64,000 bases of DNA. It comes from Klebsiella quasivariicola. Lineage in GTDB: Bacteria > Pseudomonadota > Gammaproteobacteria > Enterobacterales > Enterobacteriaceae. Shown piece by piece: positions 9,581-20,176 of the stretch. Where the stretch lies: the NCBI RefSeq assembly GCF_002269255.1, contig NZ_CP022823.1, forward strand, positions 992,001 to 1,056,000, given 5' to 3'. How positions within the stretch are numbered: the first letter of the stretch is position 1; each line of letters starts with the position of its first letter. Under the pieces are notes generated by a model. It saw nothing but the letters and a program-made list of their open reading frames with translations. It was not told the origin of the DNA and did not search any database. Made by a program: the position numbers and the translations under genes.

Positions 9581-10179
9581 CGGTCGTGGGGATGGGCCCG
9601 GCGGGGCTGCAGTGGCTGACCCCGGCCGCGCGCGAGGCGATCGCCGCCGCCGAGGCGCTGGTGGGCGGCAGCCGCCATCTCCAGCAGTTTCCCGCTTTCG
9701 CCGGCGAGCGCTACGCGCTGGGGGCTGATATTCCGGCGCTGCTGGCGTGGATCGAGGCCCGCGCCGGGCGCCACGTCGTGGTGCTGGCCTCTGGCGACCC
9801 GCTGTTCTATGGCATTGGCACCCGGCTGATTGCCCATTTTGGCCGGGAACGAGTGCAGGTGATCCCCGGCATCAGCGCGGTGCAGTACCTCTGCGCCCGG
9901 GCGGGCATCGACATGAACGACATGTGGCTGACCAGCAGCCATGGCCGGGCGGTGAGCGTCGATGCGCTGGCCGCCCACCGGAAAGTCGCCATGGTGACCG
10001 ACGGTCGCTGTGGTCCGCGGGAGATTGCCGCCCAGCTGACGGCCCGCGGCAAAGGCCATCGCTGGATGGTGATTGGCGAGAACCTGGCGATGGAAAACGA
10101 GCGGATCCACTGGCTGCCGGTCAGCGCAGTGGAGGACGAATATGAGATGAATGCGGTGGTGATCCTCGATGAAAGATGA
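9574..10179 (+). CDS. cbiE: Cobalt-precorrin-7 C5-methyltransferase CbiE
   Basis: SAM-dependent tetrapyrrole methyltransferase acting at C5, working with CbiT, which acts at C15. It has 201 aa with the family start [17 protein letters not shown] and the conserved segments [12 protein letters not shown] and [14 protein letters not shown]. In many other bacteria CbiE and CbiT are fused as CobL; here they are separate genes overlapping by 11 nt. Confidence 0.95.
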   Translation: MLTVVGMGPAGLQWLTPAAREAIAAAEALVGGSRHLQQFPAFAGERYALGADIPALLAWIEARAGRHVVVLASGDPLFYGIGTRLIAHFGRERVQVIPGISAVQYLCARAGIDMNDMWLTSSHGRAVSVDALAAHRKVAMVTDGRCGPREIAAQLTARGKGHRWMVIGENLAMENERIHWLPVSAVEDEYEMNAVVILDER

Positions 10180-10738
10180 GCTGTTTTTGCGCGGCGCCCA
10201 GGTGCCGATGACCAAAGAGGCCGTGCGCGCGCTGGCGCTGGCGAAACTGGAGCTGCACCGGGCGCGCCACCTGATTGATATTGGCGCGGGCACCGGCAGC
10301 GTCAGCATTGAGGCCGCCCTGCAGAATCCGGCGCTGCGGGTGACGGCGATTGAGCGTCAGGCCGACGCGTTGCGCCTGCTGGCGGATAACCGCCAGCGTT
10401 TTGGCTGCGACAACATCGCTATCGTGGCGGGCATCGCGCCGCTGGCGGTCGCCGACAAAGCCGACGCGATCTTCATGGGCGGCAGCGGCGGCCACCTGAC
10501 GGCGCTGATCGACTGGTCGCTGGCGCAGCTACATCCCGGCGGCCGGCTGGTGATGACTTTTATTTTGCAGGAAAACCTTCATAGCGCCCTGGGGCATCTG
10601 CAGCAGTGCGGCATTCACAAGGTGGACTGCCAGCAGCTCGCGGTCTCCACCCTGGCTACCCTGGGCAGCGGCCACTATTTCAAACCCCATAATCCCGTTT
10701 TTGTTATCGCCTGTCAGAAGGAAGAAAACCATGGCTGA
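10169..10738 (+). CDS. cbiT: Cobalt-precorrin-6B C15-methyltransferase (decarboxylating) CbiT
   Basis: Class I SAM methyltransferase that methylates C15 and decarboxylates the C12 acetate side chain. It has 189 aa with the SAM-binding motif [16 protein letters not shown] and the family sequence [18 protein letters not shown]. The start [20 protein letters not shown] matches Salmonella CbiT. It overlaps both cbiE (11 nt) and cbiF (8 nt). Confidence 0.96.
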   Translation: MKDELFLRGAQVPMTKEAVRALALAKLELHRARHLIDIGAGTGSVSIEAALQNPALRVTAIERQADALRLLADNRQRFGCDNIAIVAGIAPLAVADKADAIFMGGSGGHLTALIDWSLAQLHPGGRLVMTFILQENLHSALGHLQQCGIHKVDCQQLAVSTLATLGSGHYFKPHNPVFVIACQKEENHG

Positions 10739-11504
10739 GACTTTTGATCCCCATTGTGTGTGGTTCGTCGGCGCTGGTCCTGGCGATCGTGAACTGATTA
10801 CTCTCAAAGGCTACCGTCTGCTGCAGCAGGCGCAGGTGGTGATCTACGCCGGGTCGCTGATCAACACCGAGCTGCTGGACTACTGTCCGCCACAGGCAGA
10901 GTGTCACGACAGCGCCGCGCTGCATCTGGAGCAGATCCTCGACCTGATGGAGGCGGGGGTGAAGGCGGGAAAAACGGTGGTGCGTCTGCAGACAGGCGAC
11001 GTCTCGCTGTACGGCTCGGTGCGCGAACAGGGCGAAGAGCTGACCCGCCGCGGGATCCGCTGGCAGGTGGTGCCGGGCGTCAGCGCTTTTCTCGGCGCCG
11101 CAGCGGAGCTGGGGGTGGAGTACACGGTGCCCGAGGTGTCGCAAAGTCTGATTATTACCCGTCTGGAAGGGCGCACGCCGGTACCCGCACGCGAACAGCT
11201 GGAGGCCTTTGCCAGCCATCAAACCTCGATGGCGATTTACCTGTCGGTGCAGCGTATTCACCGGGTGGCGGAGCGGCTGGTTGAGGGCGGCTACCCGGCG
11301 ACCACTCCGGTCGCGGTGATCTACAAGGCCACCTGGCCGGAAAGCCAGACCGTCCGCGGTACCCTCGCGGACATCGGCGACAAAGTACGCGACGCCGGGA
11401 TCCGCAAAACGGCGCTGATCCTCGTCGGTCCCTTCCTCGGCGATGAGTATCACTATTCAAAACTGTACGCAGCGGATTTTAGCCATGAATACCGTAAAGC
11501 CTGA
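10731..11504 (+). CDS. cbiF: Cobalt-precorrin-4 C11-methyltransferase CbiF
   Basis: SAM-dependent C11-methylation of cobalt-precorrin-4. The ATG at 10731 ([19 protein letters not shown]) gives 257 aa, the usual length, and lies right after GAAGGAAG. The upstream in-frame ATG at 10701 is within cbiT and was rejected. The tetrapyrrole methyltransferase motifs [15 protein letters not shown] and [11 protein letters not shown] are present. Confidence 0.96.
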   Translation: MAETFDPHCVWFVGAGPGDRELITLKGYRLLQQAQVVIYAGSLINTELLDYCPPQAECHDSAALHLEQILDLMEAGVKAGKTVVRLQTGDVSLYGSVREQGEELTRRGIRWQVVPGVSAFLGAAAELGVEYTVPEVSQSLIITRLEGRTPVPAREQLEAFASHQTSMAIYLSVQRIHRVAERLVEGGYPATTPVAVIYKATWPESQTVRGTLADIGDKVRDAGIRKTALILVGPFLGDEYHYSKLYAADFSHEYRKA

Positions 11505-12540
11505 ATCCATTGCCCTGTTTTGCCTGACGCCCGGCGGCGTGCGGCTGGCAAAACGGCTGGCGGCCATGCTGCCGCTCACCTGTTACACCAGCGAGGCACT
11601 GCTGGAAGAGGGGTTTATCCCCTTCAACGGCGGCTTTGCCAACGCTGCCCGCGAGGCGTTCAGCAGCTTCTCGGCGCTGATTTTTATCGGCGCCACCGGG
11701 ATCGCCGTGCGGGTGCTGGCGCCGCTGGTGAACGACAAGCTCAGCGACCCGGCGGTGGTGGTGATTGATGAGCGCGCCCGGCACGTCATCAGCCTGCTCT
11801 CCGGCCATGCCGGGGGCGCCAATGCGCTGACCCGCTATCTCGCCGGGATGCTCGATGCCGATCCGGTAATCACCACGGCGACTGACGTCAACGAGCTGGC
11901 CGCCCTTGACACGCTGGCCTTTCAGCTGAACGCCCGGATGAGCGATTTTCGCGCGGCGGTGAAAACCGTCAACCAGATGCTGGTGAGCGGTAAGCGGGTG
12001 GGACTGTGGTGCGACGCTGAATTCACCGAGGCGCTAAGTCGCTGCGACCGGCGCGGCTTTATCCCGGTGAGCGACCTGGCGCGCTTGCCGACGATTGACG
12101 CCCTGATCTGCGTCACCCTGCGCCGGTCGCTGCCGCCGCTGCCGGTGCCTCACTGGAAGCTGGTGCCCCAGCGGGTGGTGGCGGGGATCGGCTGTCGGCG
12201 CGACACCCCTTGTTCCCTGCTCTGTACGCTGCTGGAGCGCCAGCTTGCCGCTCAGCGTCTTGACCCGCTGGCGCTGAAAGCGATTGGCAGCGTGAGCCTG
12301 AAGGCAAACGAGCCGGGGTTGCGCCAGCTGGCTCACCGCTGCCGGGTGCCGTTCGAAACCTTCAGCGCCGAGGCGCTGCGCGAGCACGAGCACCACTTTC
12401 CGGCCTCGTCTTTTGTCCGGGAGACGGTCGGGGTCGGCAGCGTCTCCGGCCCGGTGGCCTGGCTGCTGAGTCAGGGAAACCTGTCCGGCGAAACCCTGCG
12501 CGAGCAGGGCGTGACTATTACTTTGGGAGTAACACACTGA
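11485..12540 (+). CDS. cbiG: Cobalt-precorrin-5A hydrolase CbiG
   Basis: Opens the delta-lactone of cobalt-precorrin-5A and releases acetaldehyde, the ring-contraction step of the anaerobic pathway. It has 351 aa from the ATG at 11485 ([18 protein letters not shown]), overlapping cbiF by 20 nt. Conserved segments include [27 protein letters not shown], and the C-terminal CobE-like portion starting at [12 protein letters not shown]. The stop shares one base with the cbiH start (TGATG). Confidence 0.95.
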   Translation: MNTVKPESIALFCLTPGGVRLAKRLAAMLPLTCYTSEALLEEGFIPFNGGFANAAREAFSSFSALIFIGATGIAVRVLAPLVNDKLSDPAVVVIDERARHVISLLSGHAGGANALTRYLAGMLDADPVITTATDVNELAALDTLAFQLNARMSDFRAAVKTVNQMLVSGKRVGLWCDAEFTEALSRCDRRGFIPVSDLARLPTIDALICVTLRRSLPPLPVPHWKLVPQRVVAGIGCRRDTPCSLLCTLLERQLAAQRLDPLALKAIGSVSLKANEPGLRQLAHRCRVPFETFSAEALREHEHHFPASSFVRETVGVGSVSGPVAWLLSQGNLSGETLREQGVTITLGVTH

Positions 12541-13265
12541 TGTTAAGCGTAATCGGAATTGGCCCTGGCTCGCAGGCGATGATGACCATGGAAGCCGTGG
12601 AAGCCCTGCAGGCGGCGGAAATTGTGGTGGGCTACAAGACCTACACCCACCTGGTAAAAGCCTTCACCGGCGACAAGCAGGTGATCAAAACCGGCATGTG
12701 CAAAGAGATTGAACGCTGCCAGGCCGCCATTGAGCTGGCGCAGGCCGGGCACAACGTTGCGCTTATCAGCAGCGGCGACGCTGGTATCTACGGCATGGCG
12801 GGGCTGGTGCTTGAGCTGGTTAATAAGCAGCAGTTGGACATTGAGGTCCGTCTGATCCCGGGGATGACGGCCAGTATCGCCGCCGCCTCACTGCTCGGCG
12901 CGCCGCTGATGCATGATTTCTGCCATATCAGCCTCAGCGATCTGCTGACGCCGTGGCCGGTGATTGAAAAACGCATAGTCGCCGCAGGGGAAGCGGACTT
13001 CGTTATCTGTTTTTACAACCCCCGCAGCCGCGGCCGCGAAGGGCATCTGGCGCGCGCCTTTGCGCTGCTGGCGGCCAGCAAAAGCCCGGATACGCCGGTT
13101 GGCGTAGTCAAATCCGCCGGGCGCAAAAAGCAGGAGAAATGGCTGACCACCCTCGGAGAGATGGATTTTGCCCCGGTGGATATGACCAGTCTGGTCATCG
13201 TCGGCAACAAAGCGACTTACATCGACAACGGTCTGATGATCACCCCGCGAGGCTACGCGCTGTGA
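12540..13265 (+). CDS. cbiH: Cobalt-precorrin-3B C17-methyltransferase CbiH
   Basis: SAM-dependent C17-methylation that triggers ring contraction. It has 241 aa with the family start [16 protein letters not shown], the motifs SSGDAGIYGMAG and VIPGMTASIAAAS, and the ending IDNGLMITPRGY. It is translationally coupled to cbiG (TGATG) and overlaps cbiJ by 4 nt. Confidence 0.96.
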   Translation: MLSVIGIGPGSQAMMTMEAVEALQAAEIVVGYKTYTHLVKAFTGDKQVIKTGMCKEIERCQAAIELAQAGHNVALISSGDAGIYGMAGLVLELVNKQQLDIEVRLIPGMTASIAAASLLGAPLMHDFCHISLSDLLTPWPVIEKRIVAAGEADFVICFYNPRSRGREGHLARAFALLAASKSPDTPVGVVKSAGRKKQEKWLTTLGEMDFAPVDMTSLVIVGNKATYIDNGLMITPRGYAL

Positions 13266-14047
13266 ATCACGGCGACGTGCTGGTTATCGGGGGCACCAGC
13301 GATGCGCGGGCGATCTGCCAGCAGCTGGACGCCGCCGGCGTGCGCTACACCCTGTCGGTGGCGACCACCACCGGCGAGCGGCTGGCCGGCGATATCGGCG
13401 GGCGGATACGCTGCGGGCGTATGGAGTGGCAGCAGATGGCGACGTGGCTCAGGGCACAGCGCACCCGCTGGGTGATCGACGCCTCTCACCCCTACGCCGA
13501 GGTGGTCAGCCAGAATATTGTGCGCGCCTGCGCCAGCGTCGGGGTCCTGCTCAGCCGCTATCAAAGGCCGGAGCAGTTGAGCGATCTGCGCCATCAGTTA
13601 CTTCACGTGGTCGGCGACCTGAACGAGGCCTGCGCGCTGGCCCGTCGCCTCGGGGAGCGGATCCTGCTGACCACCGGCAGTAAAGATCTGGCGGCCTGGC
13701 GGGCGGGACTGGCGGAGAAAACGCTGCTCGCCCGGGTGCTGCCGGTGCCGGAAGTGGTTCAGCACTGCAGCGATCTGGGGTTTGGCGTTGGGGAGATCTT
13801 TGCCCTCTGCGGGCCGTTCAGCGCCGAATTTAACGCCGCCTTTTATCGCCAGTGCCGGGCCGATGTCGTGGTGACGAAAGCCTCGGGCGCGGAAGGAGGC
13901 TATCAGGAAAAAGTACAACCCTGTCTCGATGCGGGGATCCCCTGCATCGTCATTACCCGCCCGGCGCCGCTGGTGAAGGGCGATGAATTACTGCAAAGCC
14001 AGGCCGATTTCACCGCGCGGCTGACGCGCTGGCTGTCGGCGACTTGA
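13262..14047 (+). CDS. cbiJ: Cobalt-precorrin-6A reductase CbiJ (GTG start)
   Basis: NADH-dependent reduction of cobalt-precorrin-6A. The GTG at 13262 overlaps the cbiH stop (GTGA) and gives 261 aa, starting NHGDVLVIGGTSDARAIC as in the family. The longer frame from an ATG at 13139 lies within cbiH in another reading frame and was rejected. Conserved segments include VIDASHPYAEVVSQN, LLTTGSKDL, and KASGAEGGYQEKVQPCLDAG. Confidence 0.94.
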   Translation: MNHGDVLVIGGTSDARAICQQLDAAGVRYTLSVATTTGERLAGDIGGRIRCGRMEWQQMATWLRAQRTRWVIDASHPYAEVVSQNIVRACASVGVLLSRYQRPEQLSDLRHQLLHVVGDLNEACALARRLGERILLTTGSKDLAAWRAGLAEKTLLARVLPVPEVVQHCSDLGFGVGEIFALCGPFSAEFNAAFYRQCRADVVVTKASGAEGGYQEKVQPCLDAGIPCIVITRPAPLVKGDELLQSQADFTARLTRWLSAT

Positions 14048-14057
14048 GGAACAGGAT

Positions 14058-14852
14058 ATGAAAAAAGCACTTCTGGTGGTGAGCTTCGGCACCAGCTATC
14101 ACGACACCCGCGAGAAGAACATCGCCGCCTGCGAGCGCGATCTGGCCGCCAGCTGCCCGGACCGCACGCTGTTCCGCGCCTTCACCTCGGGGATGATTAT
14201 TCGCAAACTGCAGCAGCGCGACGGTATCCATATCGATACTCCGCTGCAGGCGCTGCAAAAGCTGGCCGAGCAGGGATATCAGGATGTGGCGATCCAGTCC
14301 CTGCACATTATCAACGGCGACGAGTACGAGAAGATTGTTCGCGAAGTGCAGAGCATGCGCCCGCGCTTTCAGCGTCTGACGCTGGGTGTGCCGCTGCTGA
14401 GCGGGCATGGCGATTATGTGCAGCTGATGCAGGCCCTGCGCCAGCAGATGCCGCCGCTGGCGGCGACGGAGCGAGTGGTGTTTATGGGCCACGGCGCCAG
14501 CCACCACGCCTTCGCCGCCTACGCCTGTCTGGATCATATGATGGCAGTGCAGGGTTTTCCGGCGCGAGTGGGGGCGGTGGAAAGCTATCCCGAAGTGGAC
14601 ATCGTGATTAACGAACTCTCCCGCCAGGGCGTGACCGGCGTGCATCTGATGCCCCTGATGCTGGTGGCCGGCGATCATGCCATTAATGATATGGCCTCCG
14701 ACGAAGACGATTCGTGGAAAACCCGCTTCAATGCCGCCGGCATCCCCGCTACCCCGTGGCTGAACGGGTTAGGGGAAAATCCGGCGGTGCGGGCGATGTT
14801 TGTCGCCCATCTGCAGCAGGCGCTGAACGACGCGATGGAGAAAGCAGCATGA
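14058..14852 (+). CDS. cbiK: Sirohydrochlorin cobaltochelatase CbiK
   Basis: Anaerobic class II chelatase that inserts cobalt into sirohydrochlorin, the committing step of this pathway; it needs no ATP. At 264 aa it is complete. Metal-site residues known in Salmonella CbiK are visible: His in FMGHGASHHAF, Glu in VESYPEVD, and His in LVAGDHAINDM. There is no signal peptide, so it is cytoplasmic. A GAGGAACAGG Shine-Dalgarno precedes the ATG, and the stop overlaps the cbiL ATG. Confidence 0.96.
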   Translation: MKKALLVVSFGTSYHDTREKNIAACERDLAASCPDRTLFRAFTSGMIIRKLQQRDGIHIDTPLQALQKLAEQGYQDVAIQSLHIINGDEYEKIVREVQSMRPRFQRLTLGVPLLSGHGDYVQLMQALRQQMPPLAATERVVFMGHGASHHAFAAYACLDHMMAVQGFPARVGAVESYPEVDIVINELSRQGVTGVHLMPLMLVAGDHAINDMASDEDDSWKTRFNAAGIPATPWLNGLGENPAVRAMFVAHLQQALNDAMEKAA

Positions 14853-15559
14853 GCGGCAAACTATATGCCCTGAGCACCGGGCCGGGGGCGGCCGATCTGA
14901 TCACCGTGCGTGCGGCGCGGATCCTTGGCCAGCTGGATGTGCTGTACGCGCCAGCCGGCCGCAAAGGCGGCGACAGCCTCGCGCTCTCCATCGTGCGCGA
15001 GTACCTCGGCGAACAGACGGAAGTCCGCTGCTGCCATTTTCCGATGAGCGCCGACAGCGCGGAAAAAGAGGCGGTGTGGAACGATGTCGCCGCGGCCCTG
15101 GCCCAGGAGGTGGCGGCGGGCAGGCAGGTCGGGTTTATCACCCTCGGCGACGCCATGCTGTTCAGCACCTGGGTCTTTCTGCTGCAGCGAATTGGCTGCC
15201 CGGACTGGCTGGAGATTGTCCCCGGCGTCACCTCTTTCGCCGCCATTGCCGCGCGGGCGAAAACCCCGCTGGCCATGGAGCAGCAGTCGCTGGCGGTGAT
15301 CTCCTGTACCGCGCCGGAAGCGGACATTGCCGCGGCGCTGCGCCAGCACGACAGCCTGGTGCTGATGAAAGTCTACGGCCGCTTCGCCCGCATTAAGGCG
15401 CTGCTGGCGCAGGCGGGGCTGCTGGATGCGGCGCTGATGATGTCAGAGGCCACCCTGCCGGGCGAGCAGTGCTGGCGTCGTCTGCGCGAGGTCAGCGATG
15501 ACCAGCCGCTGCCCTATTTCTCGACCATTCTGGTGAATAAACAGTGGGAGGAGGCGTAA
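14849..15559 (+). CDS. cbiL: Cobalt-precorrin-2 C20-methyltransferase CbiL
   Basis: SAM-dependent C20-methylation of cobalt-factor II / cobalt-precorrin-2. The ATG at 14849 ([20 protein letters not shown]) gives 236 aa and overlaps the cbiK stop. An upstream in-frame ATG at 14714 lies within cbiK and was rejected. The motifs [21 protein letters not shown] and [13 protein letters not shown] are typical. It shares one base with cbiM. Confidence 0.95.
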   Translation: MSGKLYALSTGPGAADLITVRAARILGQLDVLYAPAGRKGGDSLALSIVREYLGEQTEVRCCHFPMSADSAEKEAVWNDVAAALAQEVAAGRQVGFITLGDAMLFSTWVFLLQRIGCPDWLEIVPGVTSFAAIAARAKTPLAMEQQSLAVISCTAPEADIAAALRQHDSLVLMKVYGRFARIKALLAQAGLLDAALMMSEATLPGEQCWRRLREVSDDQPLPYFSTILVNKQWEEA

Positions 15560-16296
15560 TGAATCAGGTGAAATCGCTGAAGCAGCTTTCGTATGGGGGG
15601 CTGGCGGCGGCTGTTCTGCTGATCATCGTCCCGCAGGAAGCGTTCGCCATGCATATCATGGAGGGCTTTTTGCCGCCGATGTGGGCGCTGGCGTGGTGGC
15701 TGCTGTTTTTACCCTGCCTGTGGTACGGCCTGGTGCGCCTGCGGCGTATCGTCCAGGAGGAGAGCAATCAGAAAGTGCTGCTGGCTCTGTGCGGGGCGTT
15801 TATTTTTGTCCTTTCGGCGCTGAAGATCCCGTCGGTGACCGGCAGCTGTTCGCACCCGACCGGCGTCGGTCTGGCGGTGATCCTCTTCGGGCCGGGCGTG
15901 GTGGCGGTACTGGGGGCGATCGTTCTGCTGTTTCAGGCGCTGCTGCTGGCGCATGGCGGCCTGACCACCCTTGGCGCTAACGGGATGTCGATGGCGGTGA
16001 TCGGCCCGATGGTCGGCTATCTGGTGTGGAAACTGGCCTGCCGGGCGGGGATCCGTCGCGATGTCGGGGTCTTTCTCTGCGCGATGCTGGCGGATCTGAT
16101 GACCTATTTTGTCACCTCCGTCCAGCTCGGGGTGGCCTTTCCCGATCCGGCCACCGGGGCAGGTGGATCGATCCTGAAGTTTATGGGGATCTTCTGCCTG
16201 ACGCAGATCCCGATCGCCATCGCGGAAGGATTGCTAACTGTGATGATCTACGATCAACTGACCAAACGGCGGCTGATCGTCGCGGAGGGACATTAA
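15559..16296 (+). CDS. cbiM: Cobalt ECF transporter S component CbiM
   Basis: Substrate-binding membrane subunit of the CbiMNQO cobalt importer. It has 245 aa. The first ~32 residues look like a signal peptide ending at AFA before [10 protein letters not shown]; in this family the freed N-terminal Met-His is part of the cobalt-binding site. About six more membrane segments follow. The start at 15559 is chosen over a frame five codons longer because of the spacing after GGAGGCGTA, and it overlaps the cbiL stop. Confidence 0.95.
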   Translation: MNQVKSLKQLSYGGLAAAVLLIIVPQEAFAMHIMEGFLPPMWALAWWLLFLPCLWYGLVRLRRIVQEESNQKVLLALCGAFIFVLSALKIPSVTGSCSHPTGVGLAVILFGPGVVAVLGAIVLLFQALLLAHGGLTTLGANGMSMAVIGPMVGYLVWKLACRAGIRRDVGVFLCAMLADLMTYFVTSVQLGVAFPDPATGAGGSILKFMGIFCLTQIPIAIAEGLLTVMIYDQLTKRRLIVAEGH

Positions 16297-16297
16297 T

Positions 16298-16579
16298 ATG
16301 AAAAAGACCCTGATCCTGTTGGCGATGGTGGTCGCCCTGATGATCCTGCCCTTTTTTATTAATCATGGCGGTGAGTTTGGCGGCTCGGACGGCGAAGCGG
16401 AGAGCCAGATCCAGGTGGTGGCGCCGGATTATCAACCCTGGTTCCAGCCGCTGTACGAACCGGCGAGCGGCGAGATTGAGAGCCTGCTGTTTACCCTGCA
16501 GGGCTCGCTGGGCGCAGCGGTGATTTTTTACATTCTCGGGTATGCGAGGGGCAGACAGCGCCGTGATGACCGGGTTTGA
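16298..16579 (+). CDS. cbiN: Cobalt transport accessory protein CbiN
   Basis: Small membrane subunit needed for cobalt uptake by CbiMQO. It is 93 aa with two membrane segments (about residues 3-22 and 67-85) flanking a short outer loop that contains the conserved stretch VVAPDYQPWFQPLYEP. It starts one nt after cbiM and overlaps cbiQ by 14 nt. Confidence 0.95.
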   Translation: MKKTLILLAMVVALMILPFFINHGGEFGGSDGEAESQIQVVAPDYQPWFQPLYEPASGEIESLLFTLQGSLGAAVIFYILGYARGRQRRDDRV

Positions 16580-17243
16580 CCGACTTAGCTACCAGAGCCG
16601 CTGGTTGCACGTGGCGCCGGAGCGTAAGTTTCTGCTCTGGCTGCTGCTGATGGTGCTGGCCTTTACGCTGCCGGCGTGGGGGCAGGCGCTGACGCTGGCG
16701 CTGACCGCCGCGCTGACCTGCTGGCTGCTGCGGGTCTCATTCTGGCGCTGGTGCCGCTGGATGGCGCTGCCCTTTGGCTTTTTGCTGGTCGGCGTGCTGA
16801 CCATTGTGTTCAGCGTCAGCCGCGACCCGCAGATGCTGTTAGCCAGCATCCGGCTGGGCGCTTTCTCTATAGGAGTGTCCACTCCGGGGCTGGCCGTGGC
16901 CGGGGAGACCTTCTGGCGCAGCCTGGCAGCGATGGCGGCCACGCTCTGGCTGGTGCTTAATCTGCCTTTCCCACAGCTGATTATCTTGCTCAAGCGCGGT
17001 CGCGTACCGCGACTGTTGACGGAGCAGATCCTGCTGACCTGGCGCTTCATTTTTATTCTGTTGGACGAGGCGATGGCGATTCACCGCGCGCAAACCCTGC
17101 GTTTTGGCTATGGTAGCGTGCCGCAGGGCTATCGCTCGCTGGCGATGCTGGTGGGACTGCTGTTCACCCGCGTCCTCCTGCGCTATCAGCAGATGAGCAC
17201 GGCGCTGGATATCAAATTGTACCAGGGTGATTTTCACCTCTAA
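16566..17243 (+). CDS. cbiQ: Cobalt ECF transporter T component CbiQ
   Basis: Energy-coupling membrane subunit that connects CbiM to the ATPase. The ATG at 16566 (MTGFDRLSYQSRW) gives 225 aa, as in Salmonella; a frame eight residues longer is less likely. Several membrane segments are present, together with the T-component Ala-Arg-Gly/Arg-Ala motifs in the second half (LLKRGRVPRLLTEQ and HRAQTLRFGYGS) that bind the ATPase. Confidence 0.95.
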   Translation: MTGFDRLSYQSRWLHVAPERKFLLWLLLMVLAFTLPAWGQALTLALTAALTCWLLRVSFWRWCRWMALPFGFLLVGVLTIVFSVSRDPQMLLASIRLGAFSIGVSTPGLAVAGETFWRSLAAMAATLWLVLNLPFPQLIILLKRGRVPRLLTEQILLTWRFIFILLDEAMAIHRAQTLRFGYGSVPQGYRSLAMLVGLLFTRVLLRYQQMSTALDIKLYQGDFHL

Positions 17244-17251
17244 GGATAAGT

Positions 17252-18076
17252 ATGCTTGCCACAACCGATCTCTGGTTTCGCTATCAGGATGAGCCGGTGC
17301 TTAAAGGGCTGACGCTGGATTTTTCCCGCCACGCGGTGACCGGCCTGGTGGGGGCCAACGGCTGCGGAAAGTCGACGCTGTTTATGAACCTGAGCGGCCT
17401 GCTGCGCCCGCAGCAGGGGGCGGTGCTGTGGCAGGGAGAGGCGCTGAATTACAGCAAGCGCGGTCTGCTGGCGCTGCGCCAGCAGGTGGCGACGGTGTTT
17501 CAGGATCCGGATCAGCAAATCTTCTATACCGATATCGACAGCGATATCGCTTTTAGTCTGCGTAACCTCGGGATGGCGGAAGAGGAGATCGTCCGCCGGG
17601 TGGATCAAGCATTGACCCTCGTTGATGCCCAGGGGTTTCGCCAGCAGCCGATCCAGTGCCTCAGCCATGGGCAGAAAAAACGGGTGGCGATCGCCGGGGC
17701 GCTGGTGCTGCAGGCCCGCTACCTGCTGCTTGACGAGCCCACCGCGGGCCTCGATCCTCGCGGACGGGCGCAGATGATCGCCATCATCCGGCGCATTGTC
17801 GAACAGGGCCGGCATGTGGTGATCTCCAGCCACGATATCGATCTGATCTATGAGGTGAGCGACACCGTTTACGTTCTGCGTCACGGCGAAGTGCTGGCCG
17901 AGGGGGATCCCGGCGAGGTCTTTGCCTGCGCGGAGATCATGGACCGGGCAGGATTGACCCAGCCGTGGCTGGTGAAACTTCATAGCGAACTGGGGCTGCC
18001 GCTGTGTAAAACCGAGGCGGAGTTTTTTCAGCGGATGCACAACAACGCAATAGGCGCGATAAAGGAGGCATCATGA
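17252..18076 (+). CDS. cbiO: Cobalt ECF transporter ATPase CbiO
   Basis: ATP-binding subunit of the cobalt importer, at the inner face of the membrane. Its 274 aa contain all ABC motifs: Walker [11 protein letters not shown]-loop VFQDPDQQ, signature [15 protein letters not shown], Walker [12 protein letters not shown] and the switch His in ISSHDIDL. It starts eight nt after cbiQ with AAGGATAAG in front, and overlaps cbiP by ATGA. Confidence 0.96.
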   Translation: MLATTDLWFRYQDEPVLKGLTLDFSRHAVTGLVGANGCGKSTLFMNLSGLLRPQQGAVLWQGEALNYSKRGLLALRQQVATVFQDPDQQIFYTDIDSDIAFSLRNLGMAEEEIVRRVDQALTLVDAQGFRQQPIQCLSHGQKKRVAIAGALVLQARYLLLDEPTAGLDPRGRAQMIAIIRRIVEQGRHVVISSHDIDLIYEVSDTVYVLRHGEVLAEGDPGEVFACAEIMDRAGLTQPWLVKLHSELGLPLCKTEAEFFQRMHNNAIGAIKEAS

Positions 18077-19596
18077 CGCTGGCAGTGATGTTACAGGGCA
18101 CGGCTTCCGATGTCGGAAAAAGCGTGCTGGTGGCGGGACTGTGCCGCATTTTTCATCAGGACGGGCTGCGTACCGCGCCGTTTAAATCCCAGAATATGGC
18201 GCTGAACTCCGGCATTACGCCGGATGGCAAAGAGATGGGCCGGGCGCAGATTTTTCAGGCCGAAGCGGCCGGGATCGCGCCGGATGTCCGCATGAACCCG
18301 GTTTTGCTCAAGCCCACCAGCGACCGTCAGGCGCAGGTGGTGCTGATGGGGCAGGTGGCGACCAGCATGGACGCGGTGAGCTATCACCAGTACAAGCCGC
18401 GCCTGCGCGAACAGATCCTCGCGGTTTACCAGAGCCTGGCCGGAGAGTATGAGGCGCTGGTGCTGGAAGGCGCCGGCAGTCCGGCGGAGATTAACCTGCG
18501 CGACCGCGATATCGTCAATATGGGCATGGCCGAGATGGCGCAATGTCCGGTGATCCTGGTGGCCGATATCGACCGCGGCGGGGTGTTTGCCGCGATTTAC
18601 GGCACGCTGGCGCTGCTGCAGCCTCAGGAGCGGGCGCGGGTGAAAGGGGTGATCATCAATAAATTCCGCGGCGATGTGGCGCTCCTGCGCTCGGGAATCG
18701 AGCAAATCGAGGCGTTGACCGGGGTGCCGGTGCTGGGCGTTATGCCGTGGCTTGACGTGGATCTTGAGGATGAGGACGGCGTCGCGCTGCAGGCCGGGAA
18801 ATACCATCGCACCGACCGGCGCGATATCGACATCGCCGTCGTTCACCTGCCGCATATCGCCAATTTTACCGATTTTAACGCCCTGGCGGCGCAGCCAGAC
18901 GTCCGGGTGCGCTATGTCCGCGATCCGCAGGCGCTGGCCGACGCCGACCTGGTCATTCTCCCGGGCAGTAAAAATACCCTCGGCGATCTGTGCTGGCTGC
19001 GCGAGAGCGGTATGGCGCATGCAGTCGAGCAGGCCCGGCAGCGCAAGGTGCCGCTGCTGGGGATCTGCGGCGGCTATCAGATGCTGGGCGAAACCATTAT
19101 CGATGAGGTGGAGTCTGGCCTTGGCACCCAGCCCGGACTGGGGGTGCTGAAGACTGTGACCCACTTCGCCCAGCACAAAACCACCACCCAGGTGCAGGCG
19201 ACCCTGGGAGCTAACCTTCCGGAATGGTTAGCCGACGCGGCGGGTCTGCGCGTCAGTGGCTACGAAATTCATATGGGCGAGACGCGCCGTGAGGCAGGCT
19301 GCCCGCCGCTGCTGCAGCTGCATAAAGCGGGACAGTCAGTGGACGACGGGGCGATAAGCGACGACGGCCTGGCGTTCGGCACCTATCTCCACGGCCTGTT
19401 CGACAGCGATGCTTTTACCCGGGCGCTGCTCAACGGCCTGCGCCAGCGCAAAGGGCTGGCGCCGCTGGACAGCGCGCTGGAGTATGCCCGCTATAAAACC
19501 CGGCAGTTTGATCGGCTGGCGGAGGCCATGCGCGAACATATCGCCATCGATAAAATTTACGCCATCATGCGCCAACATCAGGAGCCCCTATGCTGA
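18073..19596 (+). CDS. cbiP: Cobyric acid synthase CbiP
   Basis: Glutamine- and ATP-dependent amidation of the b, d, e and g side chains to give adenosylcobyric acid (CobQ in aerobic organisms). It has 507 aa. The N-terminal BioD-like domain has the P-loop GTASDVGKS. The C-terminal class I glutaminase domain has its nucleophile in [11 protein letters not shown] and the [10 protein letters not shown] ending. A 361-aa open frame on the opposite strand is a GC-rich shadow. Confidence 0.96.
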   Translation: MTLAVMLQGTASDVGKSVLVAGLCRIFHQDGLRTAPFKSQNMALNSGITPDGKEMGRAQIFQAEAAGIAPDVRMNPVLLKPTSDRQAQVVLMGQVATSMDAVSYHQYKPRLREQILAVYQSLAGEYEALVLEGAGSPAEINLRDRDIVNMGMAEMAQCPVILVADIDRGGVFAAIYGTLALLQPQERARVKGVIINKFRGDVALLRSGIEQIEALTGVPVLGVMPWLDVDLEDEDGVALQAGKYHRTDRRDIDIAVVHLPHIANFTDFNALAAQPDVRVRYVRDPQALADADLVILPGSKNTLGDLCWLRESGMAHAVEQARQRKVPLLGICGGYQMLGETIIDEVESGLGTQPGLGVLKTVTHFAQHKTTTQVQATLGANLPEWLADAAGLRVSGYEIHMGETRREAGCPPLLQLHKAGQSVDDGAISDDGLAFGTYLHGLFDSDAFTRALLNGLRQRKGLAPLDSALEYARYKTRQFDRLAEAMREHIAIDKIYAIMRQHQEPLC

Positions 19597-20135
19597 CTCT
19601 GGTTACCGGCGGCGCGCGCAGCGGTAAAAGCCGCCATGCCGAGGCGCTGATTGCCGATGCGCCGCAGGTGTTATATATCGCCACCTCGCAAATCTTTGAC
19701 GACGAGATGGCCGCAAGGATCCAGCATCATCGCGACGGCAGGCCCGCCCACTGGCGCACCGCCGAGCGGTGGCAGCAGCTTGATGAACTGATCACCCCGG
19801 CTATCGCCCCAGAGGAGGCCATTCTGCTGGAGTGTATCACCACCATGGTTACCAACCTGCTGTTCGCGCTCGGCGGCGACAGCGACCCCGACGGCTGGAA
19901 TTACGCCGCCATGGAACGGGCTATTGATGACGAAATTGGCGTGCTGATTGCCGCCTGTCAGCGCTGTCCGGCGCACGTGGTGCTGGTGACCAACGAGGTG
20001 GGGATGGGCATTGTGCCGGAGAACCGCCTGGCGCGGCATTTTCGCGATATCGCCGGGCGGGTCAATCAGCGCCTGGCGGCAGCGGCGGATGCGGTCTGGC
20101 TGGTGGTCTCCGGCATCGGCGTCAAAATCAAATAA
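19590..20135 (+). CDS. cobU: Adenosylcobinamide kinase / guanylyltransferase CobU
   Basis: Bifunctional enzyme that phosphorylates adenosylcobinamide and then adds GMP, activating it for nucleotide-loop attachment. It has 181 aa with the P-loop GGARSGKS, the region of the guanylylated His ([13 protein letters not shown]), and [17 protein letters not shown]. It overlaps cbiP by 7 nt. In Salmonella the next gene is cobS; here cobT follows instead. Confidence 0.95.
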   Translation: MLTLVTGGARSGKSRHAEALIADAPQVLYIATSQIFDDEMAARIQHHRDGRPAHWRTAERWQQLDELITPAIAPEEAILLECITTMVTNLLFALGGDSDPDGWNYAAMERAIDDEIGVLIAACQRCPAHVVLVTNEVGMGIVPENRLARHFRDIAGRVNQRLAAAADAVWLVVSGIGVKIK

Positions 20136-20176
20136 CATTACCGCTGGCCGACCGGCCAGCCCTACAGGGATTCTGT

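Noticed and set aside
18091..19176. 361-aa open frame on the minus strand opposite cbiP
   Set aside because: It mirrors a conserved CbiP coding sequence and has His/Arg/Gln-rich composition typical of antisense frames in GC-rich DNA.
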